Assembly: GCF_000960475.2 (NCBI RefSeq)
Contig: NZ_JZDQ02000037.1
Span: 1-59,526, forward strand
Direction: 5' to 3'
DNA: 59,526 nt
From: Nocardioides luteus
Lineage (GTDB): Bacteria > Actinomycetota > Actinomycetes > Propionibacteriales > Nocardioidaceae
The notes beneath the pieces are model-generated. The model saw only the letters and a list, made by a program, of their open reading frames with translations. It was not told where the DNA came from and searched no databases. Positions 51,638 through 59,494 of the stretch are shown here, piece by piece. Made by a program: the position numbers and the translations under genes. How positions within the stretch are numbered: the stretch's first letter is position 1; each line of letters begins with the position of its first letter.

Positions 51638-52618
51638 ATGCTCGATGCGCTCGGTCTCGACAAGCTCGAGGAGACGGTCTACCGCCAGCTGGTCGGAGCG
51701 CCGTCGGCCAACCTCGAAGAGCTGGCCGAGGCGGCCGACCTGGACACCTTCGGCGTCTCCGCCGTGCTGGCCGCGCTGGAGGGGAAGGGCCTGGTCGCCC
51801 GCGCCTCGGCGGGCCAGGACCGCTACGTCGCCTCCCCGCCGGCGGTGGCGCTCGGGGCGCTGCTCGTCCAGCGCCAGGACGAGCTGCGCCGCGCGCAGGT
51901 CGAGATGACCGAGCTCGCCGGTCTCTACCGTGGCTCCGTCGCCCGCCGGGATGTCGCCGACGTCGTCGACGTCGTGCACGGCACCGAGGCGATCGCCCAG
52001 CGGTTCGCCCAGCTGCAGTACTCGGCCAAGAAGTGCATCCAGGCGCTGCAGAAGCCGCAGGCCGCGGTCGTCACCCGCGAGGACGCCGACGAGGCCGAGC
52101 GGGCCGCGATCGAACGCGGGGTCAGGCACGACATCGTGCTCGAGCGCTCCGTCTTCGACACCCCCGGCATCTACGAGACCATCGACTCCGGCCTCGAGAT
52201 CGGGATCGAGCTGCGGGTGGTGCCGACGGTGCCGCTGCGTGCCTTCATCGTCGACCGGGAGATCGCCCTGATCCCGCTGATGAACAGTGAGCACAACACC
52301 GTCCAGGACGCCCTGCTGCTCCACCCCAGCGGCCTCCTCGACGCGATCATCGCCCTCTTCGACCTGATCTGGGCCTCCGCCCCCAAGCTCGTCGCGACGC
52401 CTGAGGGCACCGTCGAGACGGCGGCCGACCGCCTCGAGCCCCTCGACACCAAGGTGCTCTCGCTGCTGCTCGCGGGCCTGACCGACGCCTCCATCGGGGC
52501 GCAGCTCGGGCTGTCGCTGCGTACGGTCCAGCGACGGGTGCGCCAGATGATGGACCGCGCGCAGGTCGACACCCGCCTCCAGCTCGGCTACGAGGCGGGA
52601 CGCCGCGGCTGGCTGTGA
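51638..52618 (+). CDS. Transcriptional regulator: TrmB-like N-terminus and LuxR-type C-terminal HTH
   Basis: A 326-residue protein. The first 70 residues form a TrmB-type winged helix (LEETVYRQLVGAPSANLEELAEAADLDTFGVSAVLAALEGKGLV). The middle (about 80-255) is a ligand or effector region. The end is a LuxR-type helix-turn-helix (LLLAGLTDASIGAQLGLSLRTVQRRVRQMM). Two DNA-binding modules in one chain are known from Streptomyces-type regulators of this architecture. The target genes are not evident. It is convergent with the adenosyltransferase, 12 bases apart. Confidence 0.85.
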   Translation: MLDALGLDKLEETVYRQLVGAPSANLEELAEAADLDTFGVSAVLAALEGKGLVARASAGQDRYVASPPAVALGALLVQRQDELRRAQVEMTELAGLYRGSVARRDVADVVDVVHGTEAIAQRFAQLQYSAKKCIQALQKPQAAVVTREDADEAERAAIERGVRHDIVLERSVFDTPGIYETIDSGLEIGIELRVVPTVPLRAFIVDREIALIPLMNSEHNTVQDALLLHPSGLLDAIIALFDLIWASAPKLVATPEGTVETAADRLEPLDTKVLSLLLAGLTDASIGAQLGLSLRTVQRRVRQMMDRAQVDTRLQLGYEAGRRGWL

Positions 52619-52630
52619 GCTCCAGGACCT

Positions 52631-53203
52631 CTAGCGTTCGCCGCCCGGCACCCACAAGACGTCGCCCTGCTCGCGGTTGGCGTGCCGCGCGAGGATGAAG
52701 AGCAGGTCGCTGAGGCGGTTGAGGTAGGTCAGGGCCAGCTTGTTCATGGTCTCGCCGTGGACCTCGTACGCCGCCCAGGCCGCCCGCTCGGCGCGACGCA
52801 CCACGGTGCGCGCCACGTGCAGGTGAGCCGCGGCGACCGTGCCGCCGGAGAGGATGAACGAGCGGAGCTTCTCGAGCGGTTCGTTGTAGTCGTCGCACCA
52901 GGCCTCGAGCCGGTCGATGTAGGCCTGCTCGACGCGCAGCGGCGGATACTCCGGGTCGGCGACGACCGGGGTCGAGAGGTCGGCGCCGACGTCGAAGAGG
53001 TCGTTCTGGACGGTCGTCAGCACCTTCACGACGTCCTCGTCGATACCGCCGTGGGCCAGCGCGACACCGATCGCCGCCCCGGCCTCGTCGGTGGTCGCGT
53101 ACGCCTCCAGCCGCAGGTCGGTCTTGGCGGTCAGGCTCATGTCGCCGAGCCGGGTCTCACCGGCGTCGCCGGTGCGGGTGTAGATGCGTGTCAGGTTGAC
53201 CAT
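52631..53203 (-). CDS. Cob(I)alamin adenosyltransferase, PduO/MMAB type
   Basis: A 190-residue trimeric enzyme that transfers adenosyl from ATP to cob(I)alamin. Motifs: the N-terminal ATP loop YTRTGDAGETRLGD, then SGGTVAAAHLHVARTVVRRAER (conserved Arg) and NRLSDLLFILARHANRE. In other organisms this enzyme loads coenzyme B12 onto methylmalonyl-CoA-type mutases, and such a mutase lies 0.6 kb away, so a delivery partnership is likely. TAGGCT lies six bases before the ATG, indicating a leaderless mRNA. Confidence 0.94.
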   Translation of the reverse strand: MVNLTRIYTRTGDAGETRLGDMSLTAKTDLRLEAYATTDEAGAAIGVALAHGGIDEDVVKVLTTVQNDLFDVGADLSTPVVADPEYPPLRVEQAYIDRLEAWCDDYNEPLEKLRSFILSGGTVAAAHLHVARTVVRRAERAAWAAYEVHGETMNKLALTYLNRLSDLLFILARHANREQGDVLWVPGGER

Positions 53204-53385
53204 GGGCTGAGCCTATGCGGACGCCCCACGTCCCGGCGAGCGTGGTCATTTGACAGAAAATAGTGACTGAAGTGGCCAATGAGGCTGGTGAGGTGCAACC
53301 AATACGGGCTGCCGCGCGTCATAGTGGGCGAGAGGGAGCGTCTCTTCTGTGTGAGGGCAACCCATTTCTGGGGATGGAGGCAGGC

Positions 53386-53694
53386 ATGGAGATCGTGATC
53401 GACGGGCCGACGCTGGTGCTGAACGGAGACTTCGACGTACGCAGCACTTGGATGGCGCGAAGCGTGATCTATGACCATCTCGACTCGGTGGAGGGTGACG
53501 TCGTGCTCGATGTCTCCGGCGTGTCCAGTGCCGATGTCACGGCGCTGAAGCTGCTCGCCGTCGCGACCCGGCAGGCCCATGCCGAGGGTCGCCGTCTCAC
53601 GCTGCAGGGCTGCACGCCCGCGGTGCGGCGTATGCTCCACCTCTCGAGGCTCTATCGTGTGCTCGAGGTGGAGAACTCCCCGCTCATCGCCTAA
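53386..53694 (+). CDS. STAS-domain protein (anti-sigma factor antagonist-like)
   Basis: A 102-residue single STAS domain: MEIVIDGPTLVLNGDFDVRST, then DVVLDVSGVSSADVTALKLLAVATRQAHAEGRRL. In SpoIIAA-type antagonists the phosphorylated Ser follows Asp in 'DSSG'; here the aligned stretch is ADVTAL, so the usual phosphosite is Val. The protein may be a non-phosphorylated partner or act by binding only. ATG 53386 with GGAGGC just upstream is preferred to an in-frame start at 53263. No anti-sigma kinase gene is nearby. Confidence 0.8.
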   Translation: MEIVIDGPTLVLNGDFDVRSTWMARSVIYDHLDSVEGDVVLDVSGVSSADVTALKLLAVATRQAHAEGRRLTLQGCTPAVRRMLHLSRLYRVLEVENSPLIA

Positions 53695-53737
53695 GTGAAC
53701 GAAGTGGCCGAACGAGTGACATCTTCCACACCGGAGC

Positions 53738-53776
53738 CGGTTACTGATCGGTAACCGAGGGGCTAGCATGCCTCTT
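53738..53776 (+). promoter_or_regulatory. Mutase promoter with palindromic operator over the -35
   Basis: CGGTTAC-TGATCG-GTAACCG (53738-53757) is a 20-bp palindrome with one mismatched pair. It overlaps a plausible -35 TTACTG (53741-53746), 17 bases before the -10 TAGCAT (53764-53769). Seven bases later comes ATG 53777. The layout is that of a repressible, leaderless promoter. Confidence 0.65.
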
Positions 53777-55804
53777 ATGACGGACACCACGCCTTCCGAG
53801 CAGAGCCGCCCGGCGAAGGATCGCTCCTGGCTGATGCGCACGTACGCCGGCCACTCGACCGCCGAGGCGTCCAACCAGCTCTATCGCACCAACCTCGCCA
53901 AGGGTCAGACCGGTCTCTCGGTCGCCTTCGACCTGCCCACGCAGACCGGCTACGACCCCGACAGCGTCCTCGCCCGCGGCGAGGTCGGCAAGGTCGGCGT
54001 GCCGATCATGCACATGGGGGAGATGCGCAAGCTCTTCGACCAGATCCCCCTCACCGAGATGAACACCTCGATGACGATCAACGCGACCGCCATGTGGCTG
54101 CTCGCGATGTATCAGGTCGCCGCCGAGGAGCAGAACCCCGGCATGGACCCGGCCGAGGTCGCCGCCAAGCTGGCCGGCACCACCCAGAACGACATCATCA
54201 AGGAGTATCTCTCCCGCGGGACGTACGTCTTCCCGCCGGAGCACTCCCTGCGCCTGATCAGCGACATGATCGCCTACACGGTCCACCAGATCCCGAAGTG
54301 GAACCCGATCAACATCTGCAGCTACCACCTGCAGGAGGCCGGCGCGACGCCGGTGCAGGAGATCGCCTACGCGATGTGCACCGCCATCGCGGTGCTCGAC
54401 CAGGTCAAGGCCTCCGGTCAGGTCTCCGAGGAGGACTTCGGCAAGGTCGTCGGCCGGATCTCGTTCTTCGTCAACGCGGGCGTGCGCTTCGTCGAGGAGA
54501 TGTGCAAGATGCGCGCCTTCGTCGAGCTGTGGGACGAAATCACCCGCGAGCGCTACGGGGTCGAGGACCCGAAGATGCGCCGCTTCCGCTACGGCGTCCA
54601 GGTCAACTCTCTCGGCCTGACCGAGGCGCAGCCCGAGAACAACGTCCAGCGCATCGTGCTGGAGATGCTCGCGGTCACGCTCTCCAAGAACGCGCGCGCT
54701 CGCGCGGTGCAGCTGCCGGCCTGGAACGAGGCGCTCGGCCTGCCGCGTCCGTGGGACCAGCAGTGGTCGCTGCGGCTGCAGCAGGTGCTGGCCTACGAGT
54801 CCGACCTGCTCGAGTACGGCGACCTCTTCGACGGCTCGCCGGTCGTCGAGGCCAAGGTCGCCGAGCTCGTCGCGGGCGCCAAGGCGGAGATCGACCGGGT
54901 CCAGGCCATGGGCGGCGCCATCGCCGCGGTCGACACCGGCTACATGAAGTCCGAGCTGGTCTCCTCGCACGCGCGCCGCCGCGCCGCGATCGAGTCCGGC
55001 GAGGAGATCATCGTGGGCGTCAACAAGTTCACCACCACCGAGCCGAGCCCGCTGACCGCGGACCTCGACGCCGCGATCATGGTCGCCGACCCCCGTGCCG
55101 AGGAGGCCGCCAAGGCCTCCCTGGAGGCGTGGAAGGCCCAGCGCGACGAGGCGGCGGTGGCCGAGGCGCTGGCCGCGCTGGCCGCTGCCGCGAAGACCGA
55201 CGCCAACCTGATGGAGGCCACCCTGGCCGCCGCCCGTGCGGGCGCGACCACGGGGGAGTGGGCCGGCACCCTGCGCGAGGTCTTCGGCGAGTTCCGCGCG
55301 CCCACCGGTGTCTCCGGCGCCGTCGGCGCTGCGGAGGCCGGTGCCGAGCTGTCGGCCGTACGCGACCGGGTCAAGGCCACCGGCGAGGAGCTCGGCGTCA
55401 AGCTGCGCATGCTCGTCGGCAAGCCCGGCCTGGACGGTCACTCCAACGGCGCCGAGCAGGTCGCCGTCCGGGCCCGTGACGCCGGCTTCGAGGTCATCTA
55501 CCAGGGCATCCGGCTCACCCCGGAGCAGATCGTCGCCGCGGCGGTCGCCGAGGACGTACACGTCGTCGGGCTGTCCATCCTCTCCGGCTCGCACATGTCG
55601 CTCGTGCCGTCCGTGGTCGAGGGGCTGCGCGAGGCGGGTCTCGGTGACGTACCGGTCATCGTGGGCGGCATCGTGCCCGAGTCCGACGCCAAGACCCTGA
55701 TCGAGTCGGGGGTCGCGGCGGTCTACACGCCTAAGGACTTCAGCCTCACCGAGATCATGGCCGACATCGTCGAGGTCATCCGTAAGGCGAACGGTCTCTC
55801 CTGA
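53777..55804 (+). CDS. meaA: Ethylmalonyl-CoA mutase / MeaA-type B12-dependent acyl-CoA mutase
   Basis: A 675-residue single-chain mutase. The N-terminal TIM barrel begins DRSWLMRTYAGHSTAEASN and has LSVAFDLPTQTGYDPDS and KWNPINICSYHLQEAGATP. The C-terminal cobalamin domain (about 540-675) has GKPGLDGHSNGAEQ with the DxHxxG base-off ligand His, and VGLSILSGSHMSL. The sequence style and length match Streptomyces MeaA and ethylmalonyl-CoA mutases rather than the two-subunit methylmalonyl-CoA mutase. It likely serves acetyl-CoA assimilation through C5 intermediates. Start set by the promoter at 53764-53776. Confidence 0.88.
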   Translation: MTDTTPSEQSRPAKDRSWLMRTYAGHSTAEASNQLYRTNLAKGQTGLSVAFDLPTQTGYDPDSVLARGEVGKVGVPIMHMGEMRKLFDQIPLTEMNTSMTINATAMWLLAMYQVAAEEQNPGMDPAEVAAKLAGTTQNDIIKEYLSRGTYVFPPEHSLRLISDMIAYTVHQIPKWNPINICSYHLQEAGATPVQEIAYAMCTAIAVLDQVKASGQVSEEDFGKVVGRISFFVNAGVRFVEEMCKMRAFVELWDEITRERYGVEDPKMRRFRYGVQVNSLGLTEAQPENNVQRIVLEMLAVTLSKNARARAVQLPAWNEALGLPRPWDQQWSLRLQQVLAYESDLLEYGDLFDGSPVVEAKVAELVAGAKAEIDRVQAMGGAIAAVDTGYMKSELVSSHARRRAAIESGEEIIVGVNKFTTTEPSPLTADLDAAIMVADPRAEEAAKASLEAWKAQRDEAAVAEALAALAAAAKTDANLMEATLAAARAGATTGEWAGTLREVFGEFRAPTGVSGAVGAAEAGAELSAVRDRVKATGEELGVKLRMLVGKPGLDGHSNGAEQVAVRARDAGFEVIYQGIRLTPEQIVAAAVAEDVHVVGLSILSGSHMSLVPSVVEGLREAGLGDVPVIVGGIVPESDAKTLIESGVAAVYTPKDFSLTEIMADIVEVIRKANGLS

Positions 55805-55827
55805 CGGGTCTTCGCCGATCCGCCGAC

Positions 55828-55866
55828 GGCCTCCCGAAAATTTCTTCTCGGAATTTTCGGGAGGCC
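55828..55866 (+). terminator. Terminator after the mutase gene
   Basis: A perfect 15-bp stem: GGCCTCCCGAAAATT (55828-55842), 9-base loop, AATTTTCGGGAGGCC (55852-55866). Confidence 0.88.
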
Positions 55867-55946
55867 TGTCGATTCCGGTCGCGGCCGTTCGTGGAGTGGG
55901 CAGAGAGAGGCAGACAGAGCCTCCGACCACTTCACAGGAGATCGAG

Positions 55947-56372
55947 ATGTCCACCATCGCCAACACCGAGTACGCCACCACCCGCGCCACCACCCGTAAG
56001 GCCGTCTGGTTCCATGGCGTGGCCGCCACCGTTGCCGCGACCGCCGTCGTCACCGCCCTCGCGGCGACTGCCTCGGCCGCCGGGGTGAGCTTCGAGACCG
56101 CCGGATCGCCGATCCCGCTCCTCGGGTTCGCCCAGCTGACCGCGTTCTTCTCGCTCATCGGCGTCGCCATGGCCGCGGTCATGGCCCGCGTCGCGCGTCG
56201 CCCGCGGCGTACGTTCGTCGTCACCGCCGTGGCGCTGACCGTCCTCTCCCTGGTCCCCGACGCCACCTTCGGCTTCGACATCGCCAGCGCGGTCACTCTG
56301 ATGACCCTGCACCTCGTCGCCGCCGTCATCGTCGTCCCGGTCCTGGCTCGCCGCCTGGCCGAGGAGCGATGA
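55947..56372 (+). CDS. DUF6069 family membrane protein
   Basis: A 141-residue protein with four hydrophobic segments (VAATVAATAVVTALAATASA, LLGFAQLTAFFSLIGVAMAAV, TFVVTAVALTVLSLVP, SAVTLMTLHLVAAVIVVPVLA), the layout of DUF6069 proteins. Function unknown. ATG after CAGGAGAT. It is bounded by a terminator upstream and the large palindrome downstream, so it stands alone. Confidence 0.8.
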   Translation: MSTIANTEYATTRATTRKAVWFHGVAATVAATAVVTALAATASAAGVSFETAGSPIPLLGFAQLTAFFSLIGVAMAAVMARVARRPRRTFVVTAVALTVLSLVPDATFGFDIASAVTLMTLHLVAAVIVVPVLARRLAEER

Positions 56373-56397
56373 GATCGGCCGGAGGCGTCAAACGGCT

Positions 56398-56472
56398 CGT
56401 GTAACACGTCGTTCGTAGGACTACTCGCCCGACCAGATCGGGCGAGTAGTCCTACGAACGACGTGTTACACG
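56398..56472. repeat. 75-bp palindrome with 35-bp perfect stem (dispersed family C, copy 2)
   Basis: Left arm 56398-56432 and right arm 56438-56472 are perfect reverse complements around the loop CCAGA. The arm starts CGTGTAACACGTCGTTCGTA. The right arm shares 33 identical bases with 48038-48070. It lies between two genes in the same direction and ends 10 bases before the next -10 box. Confidence 0.92.
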
Positions 56473-56481
56473 GGCGCCTAG

Positions 56482-56493
56482 TAGCCTGCGCGC
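56482..56493 (+). promoter_or_regulatory. Leaderless-type promoter of the 56494 flavoprotein gene
   Basis: TAGCCT (56482-56487), six bases, ATG at 56494. The -35 region would fall in the right arm of the palindrome, so palindrome structure or a protein bound to it could affect this promoter. Confidence 0.5.
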
Positions 56494-57387
56494 ATGCGGG
56501 TAACGGTGGTCGGAGCCGGAGTCATCGGGCTCTCGTGCGCGGTGCGGTTGCTGGAGGCCGGTCACGAGGTCGCGGTGATCGGCCGGGAGCGTACGAGCGG
56601 AACCACCTCGGCGGTGGCCGGCGGGTTCTGGTTCCCCTACCTGGCCGAGCCGCGCGAGCGGGTGACGGCCTGGGCCGCGGAGACCTTCGTCGAGCTCGCC
56701 CGGCTGGCTCGTGAGGAGCCGGAGGCAGGCGTACGCATGGTGCACGGCACCCAGCACAACCCCGAGGCCGACCTGTGGTGGGCCGCGCCGCTCACCGACC
56801 TGACCGTGAGCGACGACCGGGCCGAGTTCACCGCCCCGATCGCCGAGATGCCGGTCTACCTGCCGTGGCTCGAGCGACAGGTCACCGATGCCGGCGGGAC
56901 CATCTCGACCGGAGTCGTCGACGACCTGGAGAGCCTGGACGCCGACGTCGTGGTCAACGCGACCGGCCTCGGTGCGCGGGAGCTGGTCGGCGACACCAGC
57001 CTCTATCCGGTCCAGGGCCAGATCGTCGTCCTCGAGCCGGGCGCCACCGAGGAGTGGCTGGAGGCCGAGGGCGAGGCCCCCTCCTACGTCTTCCCGCGCG
57101 GCGGCGACACCGTCGTCGGAGGTACGTCGGTGCCGCACGCCTGGGACCAGAGCCCGGACCCGCGTACGGCCGAGCGGATCCTGGCCGACGCCACCGTTGC
57201 CGTGCCGGAGATCGCGAACGCCGAGGTCAGGGCCCACTTGGTCGGGCTCCGTCCGGCCCGGCCGTCGGTCCGGCTGGAGCGCGAGGGACGGGTCGTCCAC
57301 TGCTACGGCCACGGCGGGGCCGGGGTGACGCTGAGCTGGGGCTGTGCCACCGAGGTGGCCTCCCTCGTGGAAGTAAGGCTTGCCTAA
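56494..57387 (+). CDS. FAD-dependent oxidoreductase, D-amino-acid-oxidase (DAO) family
   Basis: A 297-residue flavoprotein. N-terminal FAD motif VVGAGVIGLSCAVRLLEAGHEVAVIG, SAVAGGFWFPY, VVNATGLGARELVGD, and the C-terminal block GLRPARPSVRLE...HCYGHGGAGVTLSWG where the Arg binds the substrate carboxylate in D-amino-acid oxidase. It probably oxidises a D-amino acid or a related amine to the imino acid with release of hydrogen peroxide. Length (297) is slightly short for eukaryotic-type DAO (about 340) but close to bacterial members. Confidence 0.88.
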   Translation: MRVTVVGAGVIGLSCAVRLLEAGHEVAVIGRERTSGTTSAVAGGFWFPYLAEPRERVTAWAAETFVELARLAREEPEAGVRMVHGTQHNPEADLWWAAPLTDLTVSDDRAEFTAPIAEMPVYLPWLERQVTDAGGTISTGVVDDLESLDADVVVNATGLGARELVGDTSLYPVQGQIVVLEPGATEEWLEAEGEAPSYVFPRGGDTVVGGTSVPHAWDQSPDPRTAERILADATVAVPEIANAEVRAHLVGLRPARPSVRLEREGRVVHCYGHGGAGVTLSWGCATEVASLVEVRLA

Positions 57388-57396
57388 CCCGGCTGT

Positions 57397-57408
57397 TACC
57401 CTTCGGGC
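57397..57408 (+). promoter_or_regulatory. Leaderless-type promoter of the 57409 small gene
   Basis: TACCCT (57397-57402), six bases, GTG at 57409. A real promoter here supports translation of the short ORF. Confidence 0.5.
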
Positions 57409-57591
57409 GTGGGCAAGAAGAGGAAGCCTCCCAAGACGGAGTGCTGCGTGTCGAAGACGCGCTGCAAGCGGTGTCCGATCCGCATGCTCAAGGAAGGCAC
57501 GCTGCCCGAGGGCATGACGGTCAAGAAGCGGCGCCTGGTGACCCTGGACGGCAAGCCGGTCAAGAAGAAGCATCTGGCTGCTCGAGCGTAA
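57409..57591 (+). CDS. Small Lys-rich protein with Cys motifs, unknown function
   Basis: A 60-residue protein, about a quarter Lys/Arg, beginning MGKKRKPPKTECCVSKTRCKR. Cys pattern CC-x5-C-x2-C (ECCVSKTRCKRC) could bind zinc or iron. The second half has VKKRRLVTLDGKPVKKKHLAARA. The basic composition suggests nucleic-acid or ribosome binding. I do not recognise the family. The promoter box and GTG start support it as a real gene. Confidence 0.65.
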   Translation: MGKKRKPPKTECCVSKTRCKRCPIRMLKEGTLPEGMTVKKRRLVTLDGKPVKKKHLAARA

Positions 57592-57667
57592 AGGTGCAGC
57601 CGAGTTGCGCCCGAGGTGGTAGGAATTGCCTTGCAGCTGATTACCTACTCGTGCAAGGACGTTACCG

Positions 57668-59494
57668 ATGCCTCACGCCACCCGCCGCTCTGTCCTGTCC
57701 GGTGCTGCTGTCACGGGCGCCGCGGCGCTGAGTGCTGCCGGCTACACCGCCACCCCGGCCTACGCCGGAAAGCCCGACACCGTGCGGCTGACCGTGCTCG
57801 GCACGACCGACCTGCACGGCAACGTCTTCAACTGGGACTACTACAAGAACGCCGAGTTCGCGAACAGCGCCGGCAACGAGATCGGCGTCGCCAAGGCCAA
57901 GACGCTGATCGACGCCGTCCGTGCGGAGCGTCGCGGCGAGCCGATCCTCACCATCGACGCCGGTGACACGATCCAGGGCACCCCGCTGGCCTACTACTAC
58001 GCCCGGATCGACCCGATCACCGAGGGCGCGGTCCACCCGATGGCGCGGGCGATGAACCTGGTCGGCTACGACGCCGCCGCGCTCGGCAACCACGAGTTCA
58101 ACTACGGCATCGACACCCTGCGGAAGTTCGAGGAGCAGGTGGACTTCCCGCTGCTCGGCGCCAACGCGGTCGACCCGTCGACCAAGCTGCCGGTCTTCCC
58201 GCCCTACATCATCAAGGACTACGACCTCGGCCGAGGCCGCCGCCTGCGGGTCGGTGTGCTCGGTCTGACCAACCCCGGCATCGCGATCTGGGACAAGGCC
58301 AACGTCGAGGGCCGGATGGAGTTCCCCGGGCTGGTCGAGCAGGCCAAGATCTTCGTCCCCGAGCTCAAGAAGGCCGGCTGCGACCTGGTGATCATCAGCG
58401 CCCACTCCGGTGCCGACACCTCCAGCTCCTACGGCGACGAGCTGCCCCCGGAGAACGCCTCGACCCTGGTCGCCGAGCAGGTGCCGGACGTCGACGCGAT
58501 CCTCGTCGGCCACGCCCACCGGGAGATCGCCCAGCGCTACGTCACCAACACCGCGACCGGCAAGCAGGTGCTGCTGACCGAGCCGCTCTACTGGGGCATG
58601 CGCGTCTCCGTGATGGACCTGGTCGTACGTCGCGAGAAGCGTCACGGCCGGCCTGCCTGGGTCCTGGAGTCGGCGACGTCGCAGACGCTCAACTCCAACA
58701 CCGTCGACCCCGACCCGGAGGTCACCGCCGCGGTGCAGGAGCAGCACGACGTCGTGATCGACTACGTCAACTCCGTCGTCGGCACCTCCGCGGTGGAGAT
58801 GCTGGCCGCGCGGGCGGTCGTCGAGGACGTACCGATCATCGACTTCGTCAACTTCGTCCAGGCCGACGCGGTCAAGGCGGCCCTCACCGGCTCCGACGCG
58901 GAGCTGCCGGTGCTCTCGATCGCGGCCCCGTTCAGCCGCGCCGCCGCCTTCCCTGCGGGCGAGGTGACCGTACGCGACGTCGCCGGTCTCTACATCTACG
59001 ACAACACCCTGATGGCGGTGCGCATCACCGGCGCCCAGCTGCGCGACTACCTGGAGTACACCGCTCGCTACTTCAAGCAGGTCAGCGGCACCGGTCCGTT
59101 CCCGATCGACCAGGTGACCAACGCGCCCACCGACACCGCGCCGAACGGCACCCCCGACTACAACTTCGACACGATCGCCGGGCTGGATGCCGCGCTGACC
59201 TACGACATCGACATCGCGGCCGCCGTGGGTTCGCGGATCACCGGTCTCGCCTACGACGGCGTCGCGGTCACCGATGCCCAGGAGTTCGTGCTCGCGGTCA
59301 ACAACTACCGTCAGTCCGGTGGCGGCGGGTTCCCGCACGTCAGCCACGCCCCCGTGGTCTACAACCAGCAGGTCGAGATCCGGCAGCTGATCATCGACTG
59401 GGTCACCGCGCATCAGGTCATCGACCCGGCCGCCTTCGCCTCGGTCGACTGGCGCCTCGTCTCCGGCGGCGAGCCGATCACCGTCAACTCCTGA
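57668..59494 (+). CDS. Tat-exported 5'-nucleotidase / UshA-like metallophosphatase
   Basis: A 608-residue exported enzyme. The N-terminus has the twin-arginine signal ATRRSVLSGAAVTGAAAL with a likely cut near AYA-GK (residue 33). The metallophosphatase domain has TDLHGN (Asp48, His50), DAGDTIQG, GNHEFNYG and GHAHREI for the two-metal site; the C-terminal 5'-nucleotidase domain (about 370-560) has IDFVNFVQADAVKAAL and the substrate-stacking region YFKQVSGTGPFP. It hydrolyses nucleotides or 2',3'-cyclic nucleotides outside the membrane to scavenge phosphate and nucleosides. The window ends 32 bases after its stop. Confidence 0.94.
   Translation: MPHATRRSVLSGAAVTGAAALSAAGYTATPAYAGKPDTVRLTVLGTTDLHGNVFNWDYYKNAEFANSAGNEIGVAKAKTLIDAVRAERRGEPILTIDAGDTIQGTPLAYYYARIDPITEGAVHPMARAMNLVGYDAAALGNHEFNYGIDTLRKFEEQVDFPLLGANAVDPSTKLPVFPPYIIKDYDLGRGRRLRVGVLGLTNPGIAIWDKANVEGRMEFPGLVEQAKIFVPELKKAGCDLVIISAHSGADTSSSYGDELPPENASTLVAEQVPDVDAILVGHAHREIAQRYVTNTATGKQVLLTEPLYWGMRVSVMDLVVRREKRHGRPAWVLESATSQTLNSNTVDPDPEVTAAVQEQHDVVIDYVNSVVGTSAVEMLAARAVVEDVPIIDFVNFVQADAVKAALTGSDAELPVLSIAAPFSRAAAFPAGEVTVRDVAGLYIYDNTLMAVRITGAQLRDYLEYTARYFKQVSGTGPFPIDQVTNAPTDTAPNGTPDYNFDTIAGLDAALTYDIDIAAAVGSRITGLAYDGVAVTDAQEFVLAVNNYRQSGGGGFPHVSHAPVVYNQQVEIRQLIIDWVTAHQVIDPAAFASVDWRLVSGGEPITVNS

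Noticed and set aside
52619..53776. Cobalamin riboswitch near the adenosyltransferase or mutase
   Set aside because: The mutase and adenosyltransferase both appear leaderless, leaving no room for an aptamer, and I see no B12-box-like conserved segment.
53741..56407. An 888-codon minus-strand open frame opposite the mutase and DUF6069 genes
   Set aside because: Antisense frame with RD/GL-rich composition that crosses two genes and a terminator.
57409..57591. Small Cys/Lys protein as a ribosomal protein
   Set aside because: Composition is suggestive, but the Cys spacing and length do not match any ribosomal protein I know, so it is left as unknown.
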